From the NCBI GenBank assembly GCA_964462785.1, contig CAYWZA010000014.1, positions 1 through 26,630 on the forward strand: DNA of 26,630 bases, in the 5' to 3' direction. This DNA comes from JACQKA01 sp964462785. GTDB lineage: Bacteria > Patescibacteriota > Minisyncoccia > Phycocordibacterales > UBA2100. Positions 7,576 to 14,779 of this stretch are shown piece after piece. The notes under the pieces were generated by a model. It was not told where the DNA came from, searched no databases, and was given only the letters and a program-made list of their open reading frames with translations. The first letter of the stretch is position 1. Every line of letters begins with the position of its first letter. A program made the translations under genes and the position numbers.

Positions 7576-7581
7576 GTCAGC

Positions 7582-8439
7582 ATGATGACGCTTCGAGAGG
7601 CATTGCTGGATGCAGTGACGCGCGGGAGTGCGGTGGGGCATTTCAATGTGTCGGATTCGACGCAGCTCAATGGCATTTTTGAGGTGGCGAAGGAGCTCAC
7701 AATGCCCGTCATTATCGGTGTTTCTGAGGGGGAGCGCGATTTTTTTGGGATACATCAAGTTGCAGCACTAGTGCGGACGCTGCGCGAGAAGCATGATGTC
7801 CCGATTTTCCTCAACGCCGACCACCATCATTCTGTGGATGGTTGCAAGGCAGCGATTGATGCCGGATTTGATACGGTCATTATAGATGGTGCGAAACTTT
7901 CCGAAGAGGAGAACACTGCACAGACGAAAGCAGTTGTCGCATATGCGCGTGCATGCGGGCGCGATGTGCTCGTCGAGGCGGAGTTGGGATACATCGGTAC
8001 TTCAAGCAAGCTCTTGGATGCTGTGCCGGAGGGAGCGGGCTTGGACATGACGACACCCGAGCTCGCAGAGCGTTTTGTGAAAGAAACAGGCATTGATTTG
8101 CTCGCGCCATCTGTCGGCAACATTCACGGCATGCTTAAAGACGTGCCTGAACCGCGGCTCGACATTCCGCGCATCGGAGCGATTGCGCACGCATGTGGTG
8201 TGCCGCTGGTTTTGCATGGCGCATCGGGAAACAGCGAGGAAGACGTGCGCAGTGCGATTGCTGCGGGTGTGCGCATTGTGCATATCAATACCGAAATTCG
8301 TGTCGCGTACAGAAAGGGCATTGAAGCGGCGCTCGCCGCCGACCCCGCAGAGGTCGCGCCGTATAAATATCTTGGTCAAGGCAGGGATGCGATGAAGGAA
8401 GTCGTGCGCACTAAGATGAAATTATTTAATAATCAATAA
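7582..8439 (+). CDS. class II fructose-bisphosphate aldolase family protein
   Basis: A 285-aa TIM-barrel aldolase of the zinc-dependent class II family, cleaving fructose 1,6-bisphosphate (or tagatose bisphosphate) to triose phosphates. Motifs: N-A-D-H-H-H-S (78-84, metal His and catalytic Asp region), G-F-D-T-V-I-I-D-G-A (95-104), V-E-A-E-L-G-Y-I-G (131-139), S-V-G-N-I-H-G (177-183), L-V-L-H-G-A-S-G (209-216) and H-I-N-T-E (234-238). The first motif differs from the usual H-L-D-H, so the sugar specificity is open. ATG 7582 is chosen from the -10 spacing. The dehydrogenase gene starts 6 nt after the stop, giving an operon. Confidence 0.88.
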   Translation: MMTLREALLDAVTRGSAVGHFNVSDSTQLNGIFEVAKELTMPVIIGVSEGERDFFGIHQVAALVRTLREKHDVPIFLNADHHHSVDGCKAAIDAGFDTVIIDGAKLSEEENTAQTKAVVAYARACGRDVLVEAELGYIGTSSKLLDAVPEGAGLDMTTPELAERFVKETGIDLLAPSVGNIHGMLKDVPEPRLDIPRIGAIAHACGVPLVLHGASGNSEEDVRSAIAAGVRIVHINTEIRVAYRKGIEAALAADPAEVAPYKYLGQGRDAMKEVVRTKMKLFNNQ

Positions 8440-8445
8440 GACGCT

Positions 8446-9429
8446 ATGGCAAAGATTTTTATCACCCGCGCAATTCCAGAAGCAGGACCAGCGGCGCTTA
8501 AGTCTGTTGGGCATGAGGTGGTGGTAAGTTCTAAAGATGGGGTGCTCACGAAAGATGAACTCATCGCCGCGCTCGTGGAGCACAAGCCTGATGCGGTGCT
8601 CTGTCTTTTGACAGACAAAATCGACGCAGCCGTGCTCGACGCTGCGCCGCAGGCAAAAATATTTGCGAACTACGCAGTTGGCTTCGACAACCTCGATCTC
8701 AAAGCGGCTGCCGAGCGGGGAGTCACCTTCACTAATACCCCCGGAGTCTTAACCGACTCCGTTGCCGAGCACACTGTGGCACTCATTTTTGCCATTACGA
8801 AGCGCGTTGCCGAAGCTGATAGTTTTACGCGCGCGGGCAAATATGTCGGCTGGGCACCAATGCTTTTGCTCGGATCGGATCTTAAGGGTAAGACACTGGG
8901 TATTTTGGGCGCAGGGCGCATCGGTGGTCGCGTTGCAGAAATTCTTGGGAAAGGAGCAGGGATGAACGTCATTTATTACGACATCAAACAAAGTCCTGAG
9001 ATGGAACAGGCAACCGGTGCCGCATTTCGTGCGACCGTCGAAGAAGTGTTGCGCGAGGCGGATGTCGCATCCATTCATGTGCCGCTTCTTGAATCGACAC
9101 GTCATCTCATGAATGCCGAACGTTTGGGCATGATGAAAAGGAGCGCGTATCTCGTCAACACCTCGCGGGGGCCAGTCATAGACGAGCAGGCGCTCGTCGT
9201 CGCGCTGCGCGATGGCGTCATTCGCGGTGCAGCGCTCGACGTGTATGAAAACGAGCCGGCGCTTGCCGAAGGACTTGCGGCGCTTCCCAATGTTGTCCTT
9301 ACACCCCACACCGCCTCAGCCACTGATGAAACCCGCAGCAAAATGGCGGAAATGGCAGCCCAGAACATCATCGCGTTCTTGAAGGGCGAAACGCCACCGA
9401 ATGTCGTAAAACTTCAGTCCACAGCTTGA
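8446..9429 (+). CDS. D-isomer-specific 2-hydroxyacid dehydrogenase (glyoxylate/hydroxypyruvate reductase-like)
   Basis: A 327-aa NAD(P)-dependent dehydrogenase. Substrate-domain halves flank a Rossmann domain with G-I-L-G-A-G-R-I-G-G (152-161). The catalytic set is complete: Arg241 in N-T-S-R-G-P-V-I-D-E, Glu270 in D-V-Y-E-N-E-P, and His288 in L-T-P-H-T-A-S-A-T. Y-A-V-G-F-D-N-L-D (76-84) and N-T-P-G-V-L-T-D-S-V-A-E (97-108) resemble GyaR-type glyoxylate reductases. Possible substrates are glyoxylate, hydroxypyruvate, pyruvate or 3-phosphoglycerate; the sequence does not decide. In this operon with aldolase it may regenerate NAD during fermentation (inference). Confidence 0.9.
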   Translation: MAKIFITRAIPEAGPAALKSVGHEVVVSSKDGVLTKDELIAALVEHKPDAVLCLLTDKIDAAVLDAAPQAKIFANYAVGFDNLDLKAAAERGVTFTNTPGVLTDSVAEHTVALIFAITKRVAEADSFTRAGKYVGWAPMLLLGSDLKGKTLGILGAGRIGGRVAEILGKGAGMNVIYYDIKQSPEMEQATGAAFRATVEEVLREADVASIHVPLLESTRHLMNAERLGMMKRSAYLVNTSRGPVIDEQALVVALRDGVIRGAALDVYENEPALAEGLAALPNVVLTPHTASATDETRSKMAEMAAQNIIAFLKGETPPNVVKLQSTA

Positions 9430-9453
9430 TTTTTTGCACTGAGCTGGTACACT
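9426..9453 (+). promoter_or_regulatory. promoter of rplY, leaderless
   Basis: TTGATT (9426-9431), 16-nt spacer, TACACT (9448-9453). The -10 ends 6 nt before ATG 9460, so +1 should be the A of ATG. Confidence 0.65.
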
Positions 9454-9459
9454 CTCCAC

Positions 9460-10110
9460 ATGCTATCTCTTGATATTTCAGCGCGCGACATGCAGCAATC
9501 AGCCGACTCCTTGCGTAAGGGAGGCGTGCTTCCTGCCGTATTTTACGGTCCTAAAGAAAAGGCAACCCCCATTGCTATCCCTTTGCCGGCATTTGAACGC
9601 ATCTGGCGCGAGTCGGGAGAAACGACCATCATTACGCTCATGGGTGTTGGCGAGCCGAAGGAAGTGCTCATCCAAGATGTGGCGGAGCACCCGGTAACCG
9701 GCACACCGCTCCACGCTGATTTTTATGTACTTGAAAAGGGTAAGAAAATTGAAATTGCTGTTCCGGTTGAGTTTACCGGTGTTGCTCCCGCTGAGAAGGA
9801 AGGAGGCGTTGTCGTCAAAGTGCTTCATGAAATCGAAATTCGCGTTGCACCGGCAGAGCTCCCACAGCATCTCACTGTCGATCTGTCAGCACTCAAGGCA
9901 ATTGGTGACCATGTCACCGTTTCTCAAGTGCCGGTGCCGCCGAGCGCAGAATTCATAACCGATCCTGATGAAATCGTGGTTTCCATCACTGAACAGAAAA
10001 TTGTTGAATCAGAAGAGACGAAGCCGCCGACCGATGAAGAGCTTGCGGCACAAGCGGCTGCAGCAGGTACTGCTCCGACAGCAGAGGCGACAGACGAAAA
10101 GAAAGAATAG
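9460..10110 (+). CDS. rplY: 50S ribosomal protein bL25 (CTC/TL5 type)
   Basis: A 216-aa long-form L25 that binds 5S rRNA in the large subunit. The N-terminal L25 domain (about 1-90) shows R-K-G-G-V-L-P-A-V-F-Y-G and the conserved V-L-I-Q-D-V-A-E-H-P-V-T-G-T-P-L-H-A-D-F-Y-V-L. The second CTC/TL5 beta domain spans about 95-185 (V-P-V-E-F-T-G-V-A-P-A and L-P-Q-H-L-T-V-D-L-S-A-L). The tail from about 190 is low-complexity, rich in Glu and Ala, and probably disordered. It has its own promoter and is followed by a divergent-function cell wall enzyme with a separate promoter. Confidence 0.95.
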   Translation: MLSLDISARDMQQSADSLRKGGVLPAVFYGPKEKATPIAIPLPAFERIWRESGETTIITLMGVGEPKEVLIQDVAEHPVTGTPLHADFYVLEKGKKIEIAVPVEFTGVAPAEKEGGVVVKVLHEIEIRVAPAELPQHLTVDLSALKAIGDHVTVSQVPVPPSAEFITDPDEIVVSITEQKIVESEETKPPTDEELAAQAAAAGTAPTAEATDEKKE

Positions 10111-10131
10111 CCCCTCACTCACGTCATATTG

Positions 10132-10137
10132 TATAAT
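10132..10137 (+). promoter_or_regulatory. consensus -10 TATAAT of the transglycosylase gene, leaderless
   Basis: TATAAT ends 6 nt before ATG 10144. The open frame could begin at TTG 10129, but that codon lies upstream of the box, so ATG 10144 is the start. Confidence 0.65.
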
Positions 10138-10143
10138 AGACGT

Positions 10144-11493
10144 ATGCACACACACCGCACACCGGCGATATTTTTGCTCGTATGCTCCGGGATGATATTA
10201 TGCGCACTCATAAGTCCGTGGCGGATACACGCAGAAACTTTGGAAGACCAGCGCACACGACTCGAGCAGCAGCTTGCAGAAATTGAGGCAGATATTCAGG
10301 CAAAACGCGGCGTCTTGCAGGAAAAACAGAAAGAGCGAACAACGCTCGAGCGCGACGTAGCAATTTTAAATAACAAAATCGATCAGGCGAAGCTGTCCAT
10401 CAAACGCACTGATCTTTCGCTCAAGAAGCTTGGCGGTGAGATTGACGAGAAAGAAACCGCTATCGATGCACTAAACTCGAAAATCGATCGCTCGCAAGCG
10501 TCGCTGGCGCAGCTCTTGCGGCGCACCAATGAGATAGACGAAACGACACTCATGGAGCTTGCGCTTGGCGGCACCATGTCTGACATGCTTGATGATATCG
10601 ATAGCTATTCCGTTATTCAGCGCGAGCTCGACACGGCGTTCAAGGAAATGGCATTGCTGAAAGACGATCTCTCCGAGCGCAAGCGCACTCTTGAGGATCG
10701 ACAGGGTGAGGAGGAAAATCTGCGTAAAATTCAACTGCTCGAAAAACAGGCAGTCGAGCGGAATCAAAAAGAGAAGAAACAAGTACTTGAGGTTACTAAG
10801 GGTGTTGAGAAAGAGTATCAGAAAGTTATTGCCGAGCGTGAAAAGACCGCATCAGAAATCCGCACCGCACTTTTCGGCTTGCGCGACTCTGCCGCCATTC
10901 CGTTTGGCACTGCGTATGAATACGCAAAGCAAGCAAGCGCCGGCACCAATGTGCGCCCCGCACTCATCCTTGCGATTCTCACACAGGAGTCGAATCTCGG
11001 TGAAAATGTCGGTTCGTGCTACGTGACGGATCTGGAACGTGGTAGCGGCGTTGGGAAAAATACCGGTCGCGCATTTGCAAAAGTGATGAAAGCGCCGCGA
11101 GACACCGAGCCCTTCAGAGAAATCACCCAAGCGCTCGGCATTAGCTGGGTGGCGACGCCAGTTTCTTGCCCGCAGGCGAGTGGCTACGGAGGCGCTATGG
11201 GCCCTTCACAATTCATTCCTTCCACATGGATGCTCTACAAAGATCGTCTGGCAAATCTCACCAGCGGTGGCTTCCCCGATCCGTGGAATGCGCGCACGGC
11301 AATTTTTGCGACGGCACTTCTCATGAAAGACAATGGGGCGGATGAAGGTACACGCACGGCAGAACGCCGTGCCGCACTGCGCTACTTTGCGGGCGCGTAT
11401 TGGAACCGCGCATCAAATGCTTTTTATGGTGATGGGGTGATGGAGCTGGTGGACAAGATTCAGCGTGAGGTAGACATCTTGGAGGGGAGATAA
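10144..11493 (+). CDS. secreted coiled-coil peptidoglycan hydrolase (lytic transglycosylase domain)
   Basis: A 449-aa exported cell wall enzyme. Residues 1-30 form a signal peptide (core F-L-L-V-C-S-G-M-I-L-C-A-L-I, cleavage likely after R-I-H-A). Residues about 31-245 are a long charged coiled coil like the hinge regions of EnvC and other divisome-activated hydrolases. From about 255 there is a lysozyme-like transglycosylase domain: I-L-T-Q-E-S-N-L-G with likely catalytic Glu282, then G-Y-G-G-A-M-G-P-S-Q-F-I-P-S-T-W (347-362), the SLT/MltB-type signature, and a final A-L-R-Y-F-A-G-A-Y-W. It should cleave glycan strands outside the membrane, and the coiled coil may hold it in an inhibited or complex-bound state. 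Domain order is the reverse of a simple autolysin with C-terminal binding repeats. Confidence 0.88.
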   Translation: MHTHRTPAIFLLVCSGMILCALISPWRIHAETLEDQRTRLEQQLAEIEADIQAKRGVLQEKQKERTTLERDVAILNNKIDQAKLSIKRTDLSLKKLGGEIDEKETAIDALNSKIDRSQASLAQLLRRTNEIDETTLMELALGGTMSDMLDDIDSYSVIQRELDTAFKEMALLKDDLSERKRTLEDRQGEEENLRKIQLLEKQAVERNQKEKKQVLEVTKGVEKEYQKVIAEREKTASEIRTALFGLRDSAAIPFGTAYEYAKQASAGTNVRPALILAILTQESNLGENVGSCYVTDLERGSGVGKNTGRAFAKVMKAPRDTEPFREITQALGISWVATPVSCPQASGYGGAMGPSQFIPSTWMLYKDRLANLTSGGFPDPWNARTAIFATALLMKDNGADEGTRTAERRAALRYFAGAYWNRASNAFYGDGVMELVDKIQREVDILEGR

Positions 11494-11494
11494 T

Positions 11495-11622
11495 AGACGC
11501 ACGGAAACATACCCATGCAGAACTGGACGGAAAGTGTCATACCATCGAACATGGTGCGGCGCCATCCGTACAATGCGGTGTACTGTGGGCGAGGTTCTTC
11601 ACGGGTATGTTTCCGTGCGTCT
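11495..11622. ncRNA. 128-nt element with perfect 20-bp inverted arms, candidate structured RNA
   Basis: The 20 bases at 11495-11514 are the exact reverse complement of 11603-11622. Inside, a 4x4 internal loop is followed by a 5-bp stem (11519-11523 with 11594-11598), then two small hairpins: ACCAT-CGAAC-ATGGT (11541-11555) and GTACA-ATGCGG-TGTAC (11568-11583). This is more pairing than expected by chance and suggests a folded RNA on either strand, a very long terminator-like structure behind the hydrolase gene, or a small inverted-repeat mobile element. No U tract follows either arm and no target-site duplication is seen. The candidate -10 GATAAT (11489-11494) is only weakly supported. Confidence 0.5.
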
Positions 11623-11635
11623 CGAAATCGGTCCC

Positions 11636-11664
11636 TTGCAGACTTCGCCCTTTTTGTGTATAGT
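11636..11664 (+). promoter_or_regulatory. promoter of rpmE
   Basis: TTGCAG (11636-11641), 17-nt spacer, TATAGT (11659-11664). The start codon lies 18 nt beyond the -10, giving a leader of about 12 nt, unlike the leaderless genes. It also shows that the frame open upstream to 11515 is not translated as part of rpmE. Confidence 0.6.
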
Positions 11665-11682
11665 CTCGACACATACCAGATT

Positions 11683-11937
11683 ATGAAAAAAGATACTCAT
11701 CCCGACAATCATCGACCGGTCATCTTTGAGGACGCCGCAAGCAGCGCTCGTTTTCTCATGCACTCAACTGTCGAAACCAATGAAAAGGCGAAGTGGGAGG
11801 ACGGCAAAGAATACCCACTCTTTCATATCGAAATTTCCTCGGCGTCGCACCCTTTTTATACAGGTCAATCAAAGATGATCGACACGACGGGTCGCATCGA
11901 GAAATTTCGCGCGCGCGCAGCAGCGGCAAAGAAGTAG
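11683..11937 (+). CDS. rpmE: 50S ribosomal protein bL31, zinc-free type
   Basis: An 84-aa L31 protein of the large subunit, located at the bridge to the 30S head. The family pattern is clear: M-K-K-D-T-H-P (1-7), P-V-I-F-E-D (12-17), E-I-S-S-A-S-H-P-F-Y-T-G (50-61) and G-R-I-E-K-F-R (70-76). There is no cysteine, so it is the C-minus (type B-like, zinc-independent) form. An in-frame ATG at 11515 lies inside the inverted-repeat element, before the promoter, and is rejected as start. prfA follows after a strong hairpin. Confidence 0.93.
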   Translation: MKKDTHPDNHRPVIFEDAASSARFLMHSTVETNEKAKWEDGKEYPLFHIEISSASHPFYTGQSKMIDTTGRIEKFRARAAAAKK

Positions 11938-11949
11938 CGTCTTCGCTCT

Positions 11950-11985
11950 CCCGCGGGCGGTGTATGCTTATTACACCCCCGCGGG
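11950..11985 (+). terminator. strong hairpin between rpmE and prfA (attenuator or terminator)
   Basis: CCCGCGGG at 11950-11957 pairs with CCCGCGGG at 11978-11985, and GGTGTA (11959-11964) with TACACC (11972-11977): a 14-bp stem with one bulged C and a 7-nt loop. Only a short GTGTTT follows, so it may be an attenuator or mRNA stabiliser rather than a strong terminator. A possible -10 (TATGCT, 11963-11968) lies within it. Confidence 0.5.
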
Positions 11986-11994
11986 CGTGTTTCT

Positions 11995-12987
11995 ATGACC
12001 GACGATAAAAAATTTGACCCAGCAGCACACGCGAGTGATTTTCGAGTGGCATATCTCATTCCCGAATGGGAGCGTCTTTTGCGTGCCGAAAAAGACGCAC
12101 AGGAATTGCTCGAGACAGACGCGGGAATGAAAGAGCTCGTGGAGAAAGAGCTTGAGCATATTGATGAGCAAAAAAACGTACTCATCGAACAGGTGGAGAA
12201 AATAGTGAAGAGTGGAGAAGTCGAGCGTGAAAAGCCGAATGAGATGGTGTTCGAAGTGCGCGCGGGAGCAGGCGGAGATGAGGCGGCTTTGTTTGCCGAA
12301 GAGTTGGCGCGCGCGTATTTACGATTTGCGGAGCGGCAGGGTTGGGCGAGCAAGAAATTGCACGAATCGCGCGCAACGCTCGACGGCATCAAAGAGGCAG
12401 CTTTTGAAATTCGCGGCAAAGGGTGCTACGACACGCTGCAATACGAGACGGGTGTGCACCGCGTGCAGCGTATTCCCGAGACAGAAAAACAGGGGCGCAT
12501 TCACACCTCGACTGCTTCAGTTGCCATTCTTCCCATCTATAAAAAGACCAGCGTGGTGATTAATCCGACCGATATCGATATGAGCTTTACGCGCTCGGGT
12601 GGAGCGGGCGGGCAGAATGTAAATAAAGTGGAGACGGCGGTGCGGCTCGTGCACAAGCCAACGGGCATTGAGGTGAAATGTACCTCAGAGCGCAGTCAAC
12701 AGCAGAATCGTGAAAAGGCGATGCAGATTCTTTTGAGCCGTTTACAACAACTGCAGGATGAGGAGGAAGCAAAGAAGCTTGCAAGCGAGCGCGCGGGGCA
12801 AATCGGCACAGGTGATCGCTCCGAGAAAATCCGTACTTACAATTTCCCACAGGATCGTGTTACCGACCATCGTATCAAGCAATCGTGGTCGGGCATCGAA
12901 AACATCATGGAGGGTGCCATGGAGGATATCCTCGAGAGCGTCAAAGCGGCGGGTGGAGGCACAGCAGCAGAGACTGATGATGAGTGA
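11995..12987 (+). CDS. prfA: peptide chain release factor 1
   Basis: Decodes UAA and UAG stops and triggers peptidyl-tRNA hydrolysis. At 330 aa it is about 30 residues shorter than E. coli RF1; the shortening lies in the N-terminal helical domain. The P-x-T stop-recognition tripeptide is Pro161-Glu162-Thr163 in R-I-P-E-T-E-K-Q-G-R-I-H-T-S, which marks RF1 rather than RF2. The catalytic G-G-Q is at 205-207 in G-G-A-G-G-Q-N-V-N-K, and I-R-T-Y-N-F-P-Q-D-R-V-T-D-H-R is the RF1 domain 4 signature. Its own stop is TGA, which RF1 does not read. The ATG at 11995 follows a hairpin; no good Shine-Dalgarno is seen. Confidence 0.96.
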   Translation: MTDDKKFDPAAHASDFRVAYLIPEWERLLRAEKDAQELLETDAGMKELVEKELEHIDEQKNVLIEQVEKIVKSGEVEREKPNEMVFEVRAGAGGDEAALFAEELARAYLRFAERQGWASKKLHESRATLDGIKEAAFEIRGKGCYDTLQYETGVHRVQRIPETEKQGRIHTSTASVAILPIYKKTSVVINPTDIDMSFTRSGGAGGQNVNKVETAVRLVHKPTGIEVKCTSERSQQQNREKAMQILLSRLQQLQDEEEAKKLASERAGQIGTGDRSEKIRTYNFPQDRVTDHRIKQSWSGIENIMEGAMEDILESVKAAGGGTAAETDDE

Positions 12988-13049
12988 TGGGTAAGCCCAG
13001 CCACCCCTGATCAGACAGATGTCGAATCGTATTGGAGCGGGTAGTTACG

Positions 13050-13055
13050 TATACT
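13050..13055 (+). promoter_or_regulatory. -10 box TATACT of the methyltransferase gene, leaderless
   Basis: TATACT ends 6 nt before ATG 13062. A TTG at 13032 in frame lies upstream of the box and is rejected as start. Confidence 0.65.
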
Positions 13056-13061
13056 TCCGCT

Positions 13062-13976
13062 ATGGAGTATCACTATGACCTAGCCACGAAACTTCGCATG
13101 ATCGGAGAGATTTTTTCTACGCAACACCTTTTGAACTTGCCGATAGACGAAGAGTATGTGAAGAAATACTACTGGATCAACAAGATCCCCTATACGATAT
13201 TCCATAATCTTGGCAACGCGGTGCATATGGGAATCAGCCGAGACGGGCACTATAAAGAAGACGACTTGCTTGAACAGGCGCGATACGTCGAACGGCACAT
13301 TGCATCACGTAATGCGACGAACGTGCTTGAGCTTGGCGGAGGGCGCGGCATAAATTCCATATATCTTGCCAAGAGAAATTCCGGCGCGCATTTTACCTCG
13401 CTGGATTTTTCAGGTGCCCAGACGAGCATTGCCCGAAAACTCGGTAAAGGTGTGGTGAATTTCACTCCGATATCTGGATCATTTCAGGATCTCAGCGAAT
13501 TTGAGGCGAATAGTTTTGAAGTGGTGTTTGCAGTCGAGACTCTATGCCACAGCCTTGATAAAGGCTTAATGCTCTCTCAGGCGGCGCGTGTATTGGCGCC
13601 CGACGGGATGCTGATCGTGTTCGACGGCTATCGTGGCAATTTGTCTAATGTATCACCAGACGAACGAACAGCGGTTACGCTCGTTGAGAAGGGAATGGCG
13701 GTTGCGCAATTCGAAGAGTATGAAGATTTTTGCTCCAAGGCACAGCGATCCGGATTACGTGTAATCGAACAGGAAAACCTATCGCAATTTGTGGTGCCAA
13801 CGATGCAGCGATTTGAGCATCTAGCAGGTAAATTCTTTAGAAGACCGGTGCGAGCACGCATGGTGTCAAAACTCCTCCCTCCAGCTTTTGCGTATAATGC
13901 AGTATCGGGCTTCTTGATGCCGACACTTATGCAATCCAACGCGCTGCAATATTGGGTCACCGTGTTTGGAAAATAG
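13062..13976 (+). CDS. class I SAM-dependent methyltransferase, substrate unknown
   Basis: A 304-aa protein with the SAM-binding motif I V-L-E-L-G-G-G-R-G (88-96), the acidic residue of motif II in T-S-L-D-F-S (Asp115), and the post-I region E-V-V-F-A-V-E-T-L-C-H-S typical of Methyltransf_11 proteins. Residues N-L-G-N-A-V-H-M-G (49-57) ahead of the fold resemble the lid segment of small-molecule and lipid methyltransferases of the UbiE/sterol type. The C-terminal 80 residues are helical and basic. It stands alone between prfA and rpsB, each gene having its own -10 box, so context does not name a substrate. Confidence 0.82.
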   Translation: MEYHYDLATKLRMIGEIFSTQHLLNLPIDEEYVKKYYWINKIPYTIFHNLGNAVHMGISRDGHYKEDDLLEQARYVERHIASRNATNVLELGGGRGINSIYLAKRNSGAHFTSLDFSGAQTSIARKLGKGVVNFTPISGSFQDLSEFEANSFEVVFAVETLCHSLDKGLMLSQAARVLAPDGMLIVFDGYRGNLSNVSPDERTAVTLVEKGMAVAQFEEYEDFCSKAQRSGLRVIEQENLSQFVVPTMQRFEHLAGKFFRRPVRARMVSKLLPPAFAYNAVSGFLMPTLMQSNALQYWVTVFGK

Positions 13977-13988
13977 CCTTCTGGCGGG

Positions 13989-14017
13989 TTGCTTTATACA
14001 CCCATTTCTGATACTAT
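13989..14017 (+). promoter_or_regulatory. promoter of rpsB
   Basis: TTGCTT (13989-13994), 17-nt spacer ending in TGA, and TACTAT (14012-14017), an extended -10. The -10 ends 7 nt before ATG 14025. It overlaps the region where the frame is open upstream, so it decides the start. Confidence 0.6.
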
Positions 14018-14024
14018 CTCGCCA

Positions 14025-14741
14025 ATGGCACAAGGCATATCACAGCCCGATATTGACACCCTTTTTGCGGCAGGGGCGCATTTTGGGCGCTCAAAAAGCC
14101 GCCGTCATCCTACAGCCGCTCCCTATATTTTTGGTAACAAAGACAAAAACGATATTTTCGATCTCACACAAACAACCGATTGCTTTGCAAAAGCGCTTGA
14201 GGCAGTCGTAAAGACAGCGGGCGAGGGCAAGCAGATTCTTTTTGTCGGTGGCAAGGCAGAAGTAAGCGCTATTGTGAAAGCCGCAGCAGAGCGCGTGGGC
14301 GCGCCGTTTGTCGCGGGGCGCTGGATCGGCGGCACACTCACCAATTTCAAGCAAATCCGTCGCCGCGCTGATCGCCTCATCAAACTCACTGCAGAGAAAG
14401 AGCGCGGTGAACTCGACAAGTATACGAAAAAAGAACGCCTGCTCATTGATCGCGAGATCGAGGAGCTCGAGCATCGTTTCCGCGGCATCGTCGATATGAC
14501 CGAGCGTCCCGGGATTATGTTTGTTGTCGACACGCGACACGAGGGCATTGCTATCAAGGAAGCTGCACAGATGCATGTGCCGATTATCGGGCTTGCAAAT
14601 TCCGATTGCGATTTCAGCGACATCACGTTCCCCATTCCTGCAAACGACAGCAACATCAAGAGCGTTTCATACTTTGTGAATGCGATTGCTGATGCATTCT
14701 GGGCATACAAAAAAGCGGCTGTGCCTGCAAAGAAGGCGTAA
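14025..14741 (+). CDS. rpsB: 30S ribosomal protein uS2
   Basis: A 238-aa S2 protein of the small subunit. Family signatures: L-F-A-A-G-A-H-F-G (14-22), P-Y-I-F-G-N-K, G-K-Q-I-L-F-V-G-G-K (68-77), A-G-R-W-I-G-G-T-L-T-N-F (96-107), P-G-I-M-F-V-V-D-T-R-H-E (163-174) and I-P-A-N-D (208-212, just before the C-terminal helix). ATG 14025 begins the conserved region and lies 7 nt behind a -10 box; the upstream ATG-like extension to 13989 is not supported. rpsB and tsf are adjacent as in most bacteria, but here tsf has its own promoter. Confidence 0.96.
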   Translation: MAQGISQPDIDTLFAAGAHFGRSKSRRHPTAAPYIFGNKDKNDIFDLTQTTDCFAKALEAVVKTAGEGKQILFVGGKAEVSAIVKAAAERVGAPFVAGRWIGGTLTNFKQIRRRADRLIKLTAEKERGELDKYTKKERLLIDREIEELEHRFRGIVDMTERPGIMFVVDTRHEGIAIKEAAQMHVPIIGLANSDCDFSDITFPIPANDSNIKSVSYFVNAIADAFWAYKKAAVPAKKA

Positions 14742-14744
14742 CTT

Positions 14745-14765
14745 CACAGCGCATCGTGCGCTGTG
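14745..14765. terminator. perfect 9-bp hairpin between rpsB and tsf
   Basis: CACAGCGCA-TCG-TGCGCTGTG begins 4 nt after the rpsB stop and ends one base before the tsf -10 box. It has no U tract; it could partially terminate rpsB transcripts, protect the 3' end, or hide the tsf start in readthrough RNA. Confidence 0.45.
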
Positions 14766-14766
14766 C

Positions 14767-14772
14767 TACACT
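14767..14772 (+). promoter_or_regulatory. extended -10 TGCTACACT of tsf
   Basis: TACACT preceded by TGC ends 7 nt before ATG 14780, so the transcript is essentially leaderless. The open frame extends to 14756, but the box excludes that start. Confidence 0.6.
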
Positions 14773-14779
14773 ATCACCT

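Noticed and set aside
11515..11682. 56-residue N-terminal extension of bL31 from the ATG at 11515
   Set aside because: It begins inside the inverted-repeat element and upstream of the rpmE promoter; bL31 homologues start at M-K-K-D-x-H-P.
13032..13061. TTG start for the methyltransferase
   Set aside because: The codon lies upstream of the TATACT box that is spaced 6 nt from ATG 13062.
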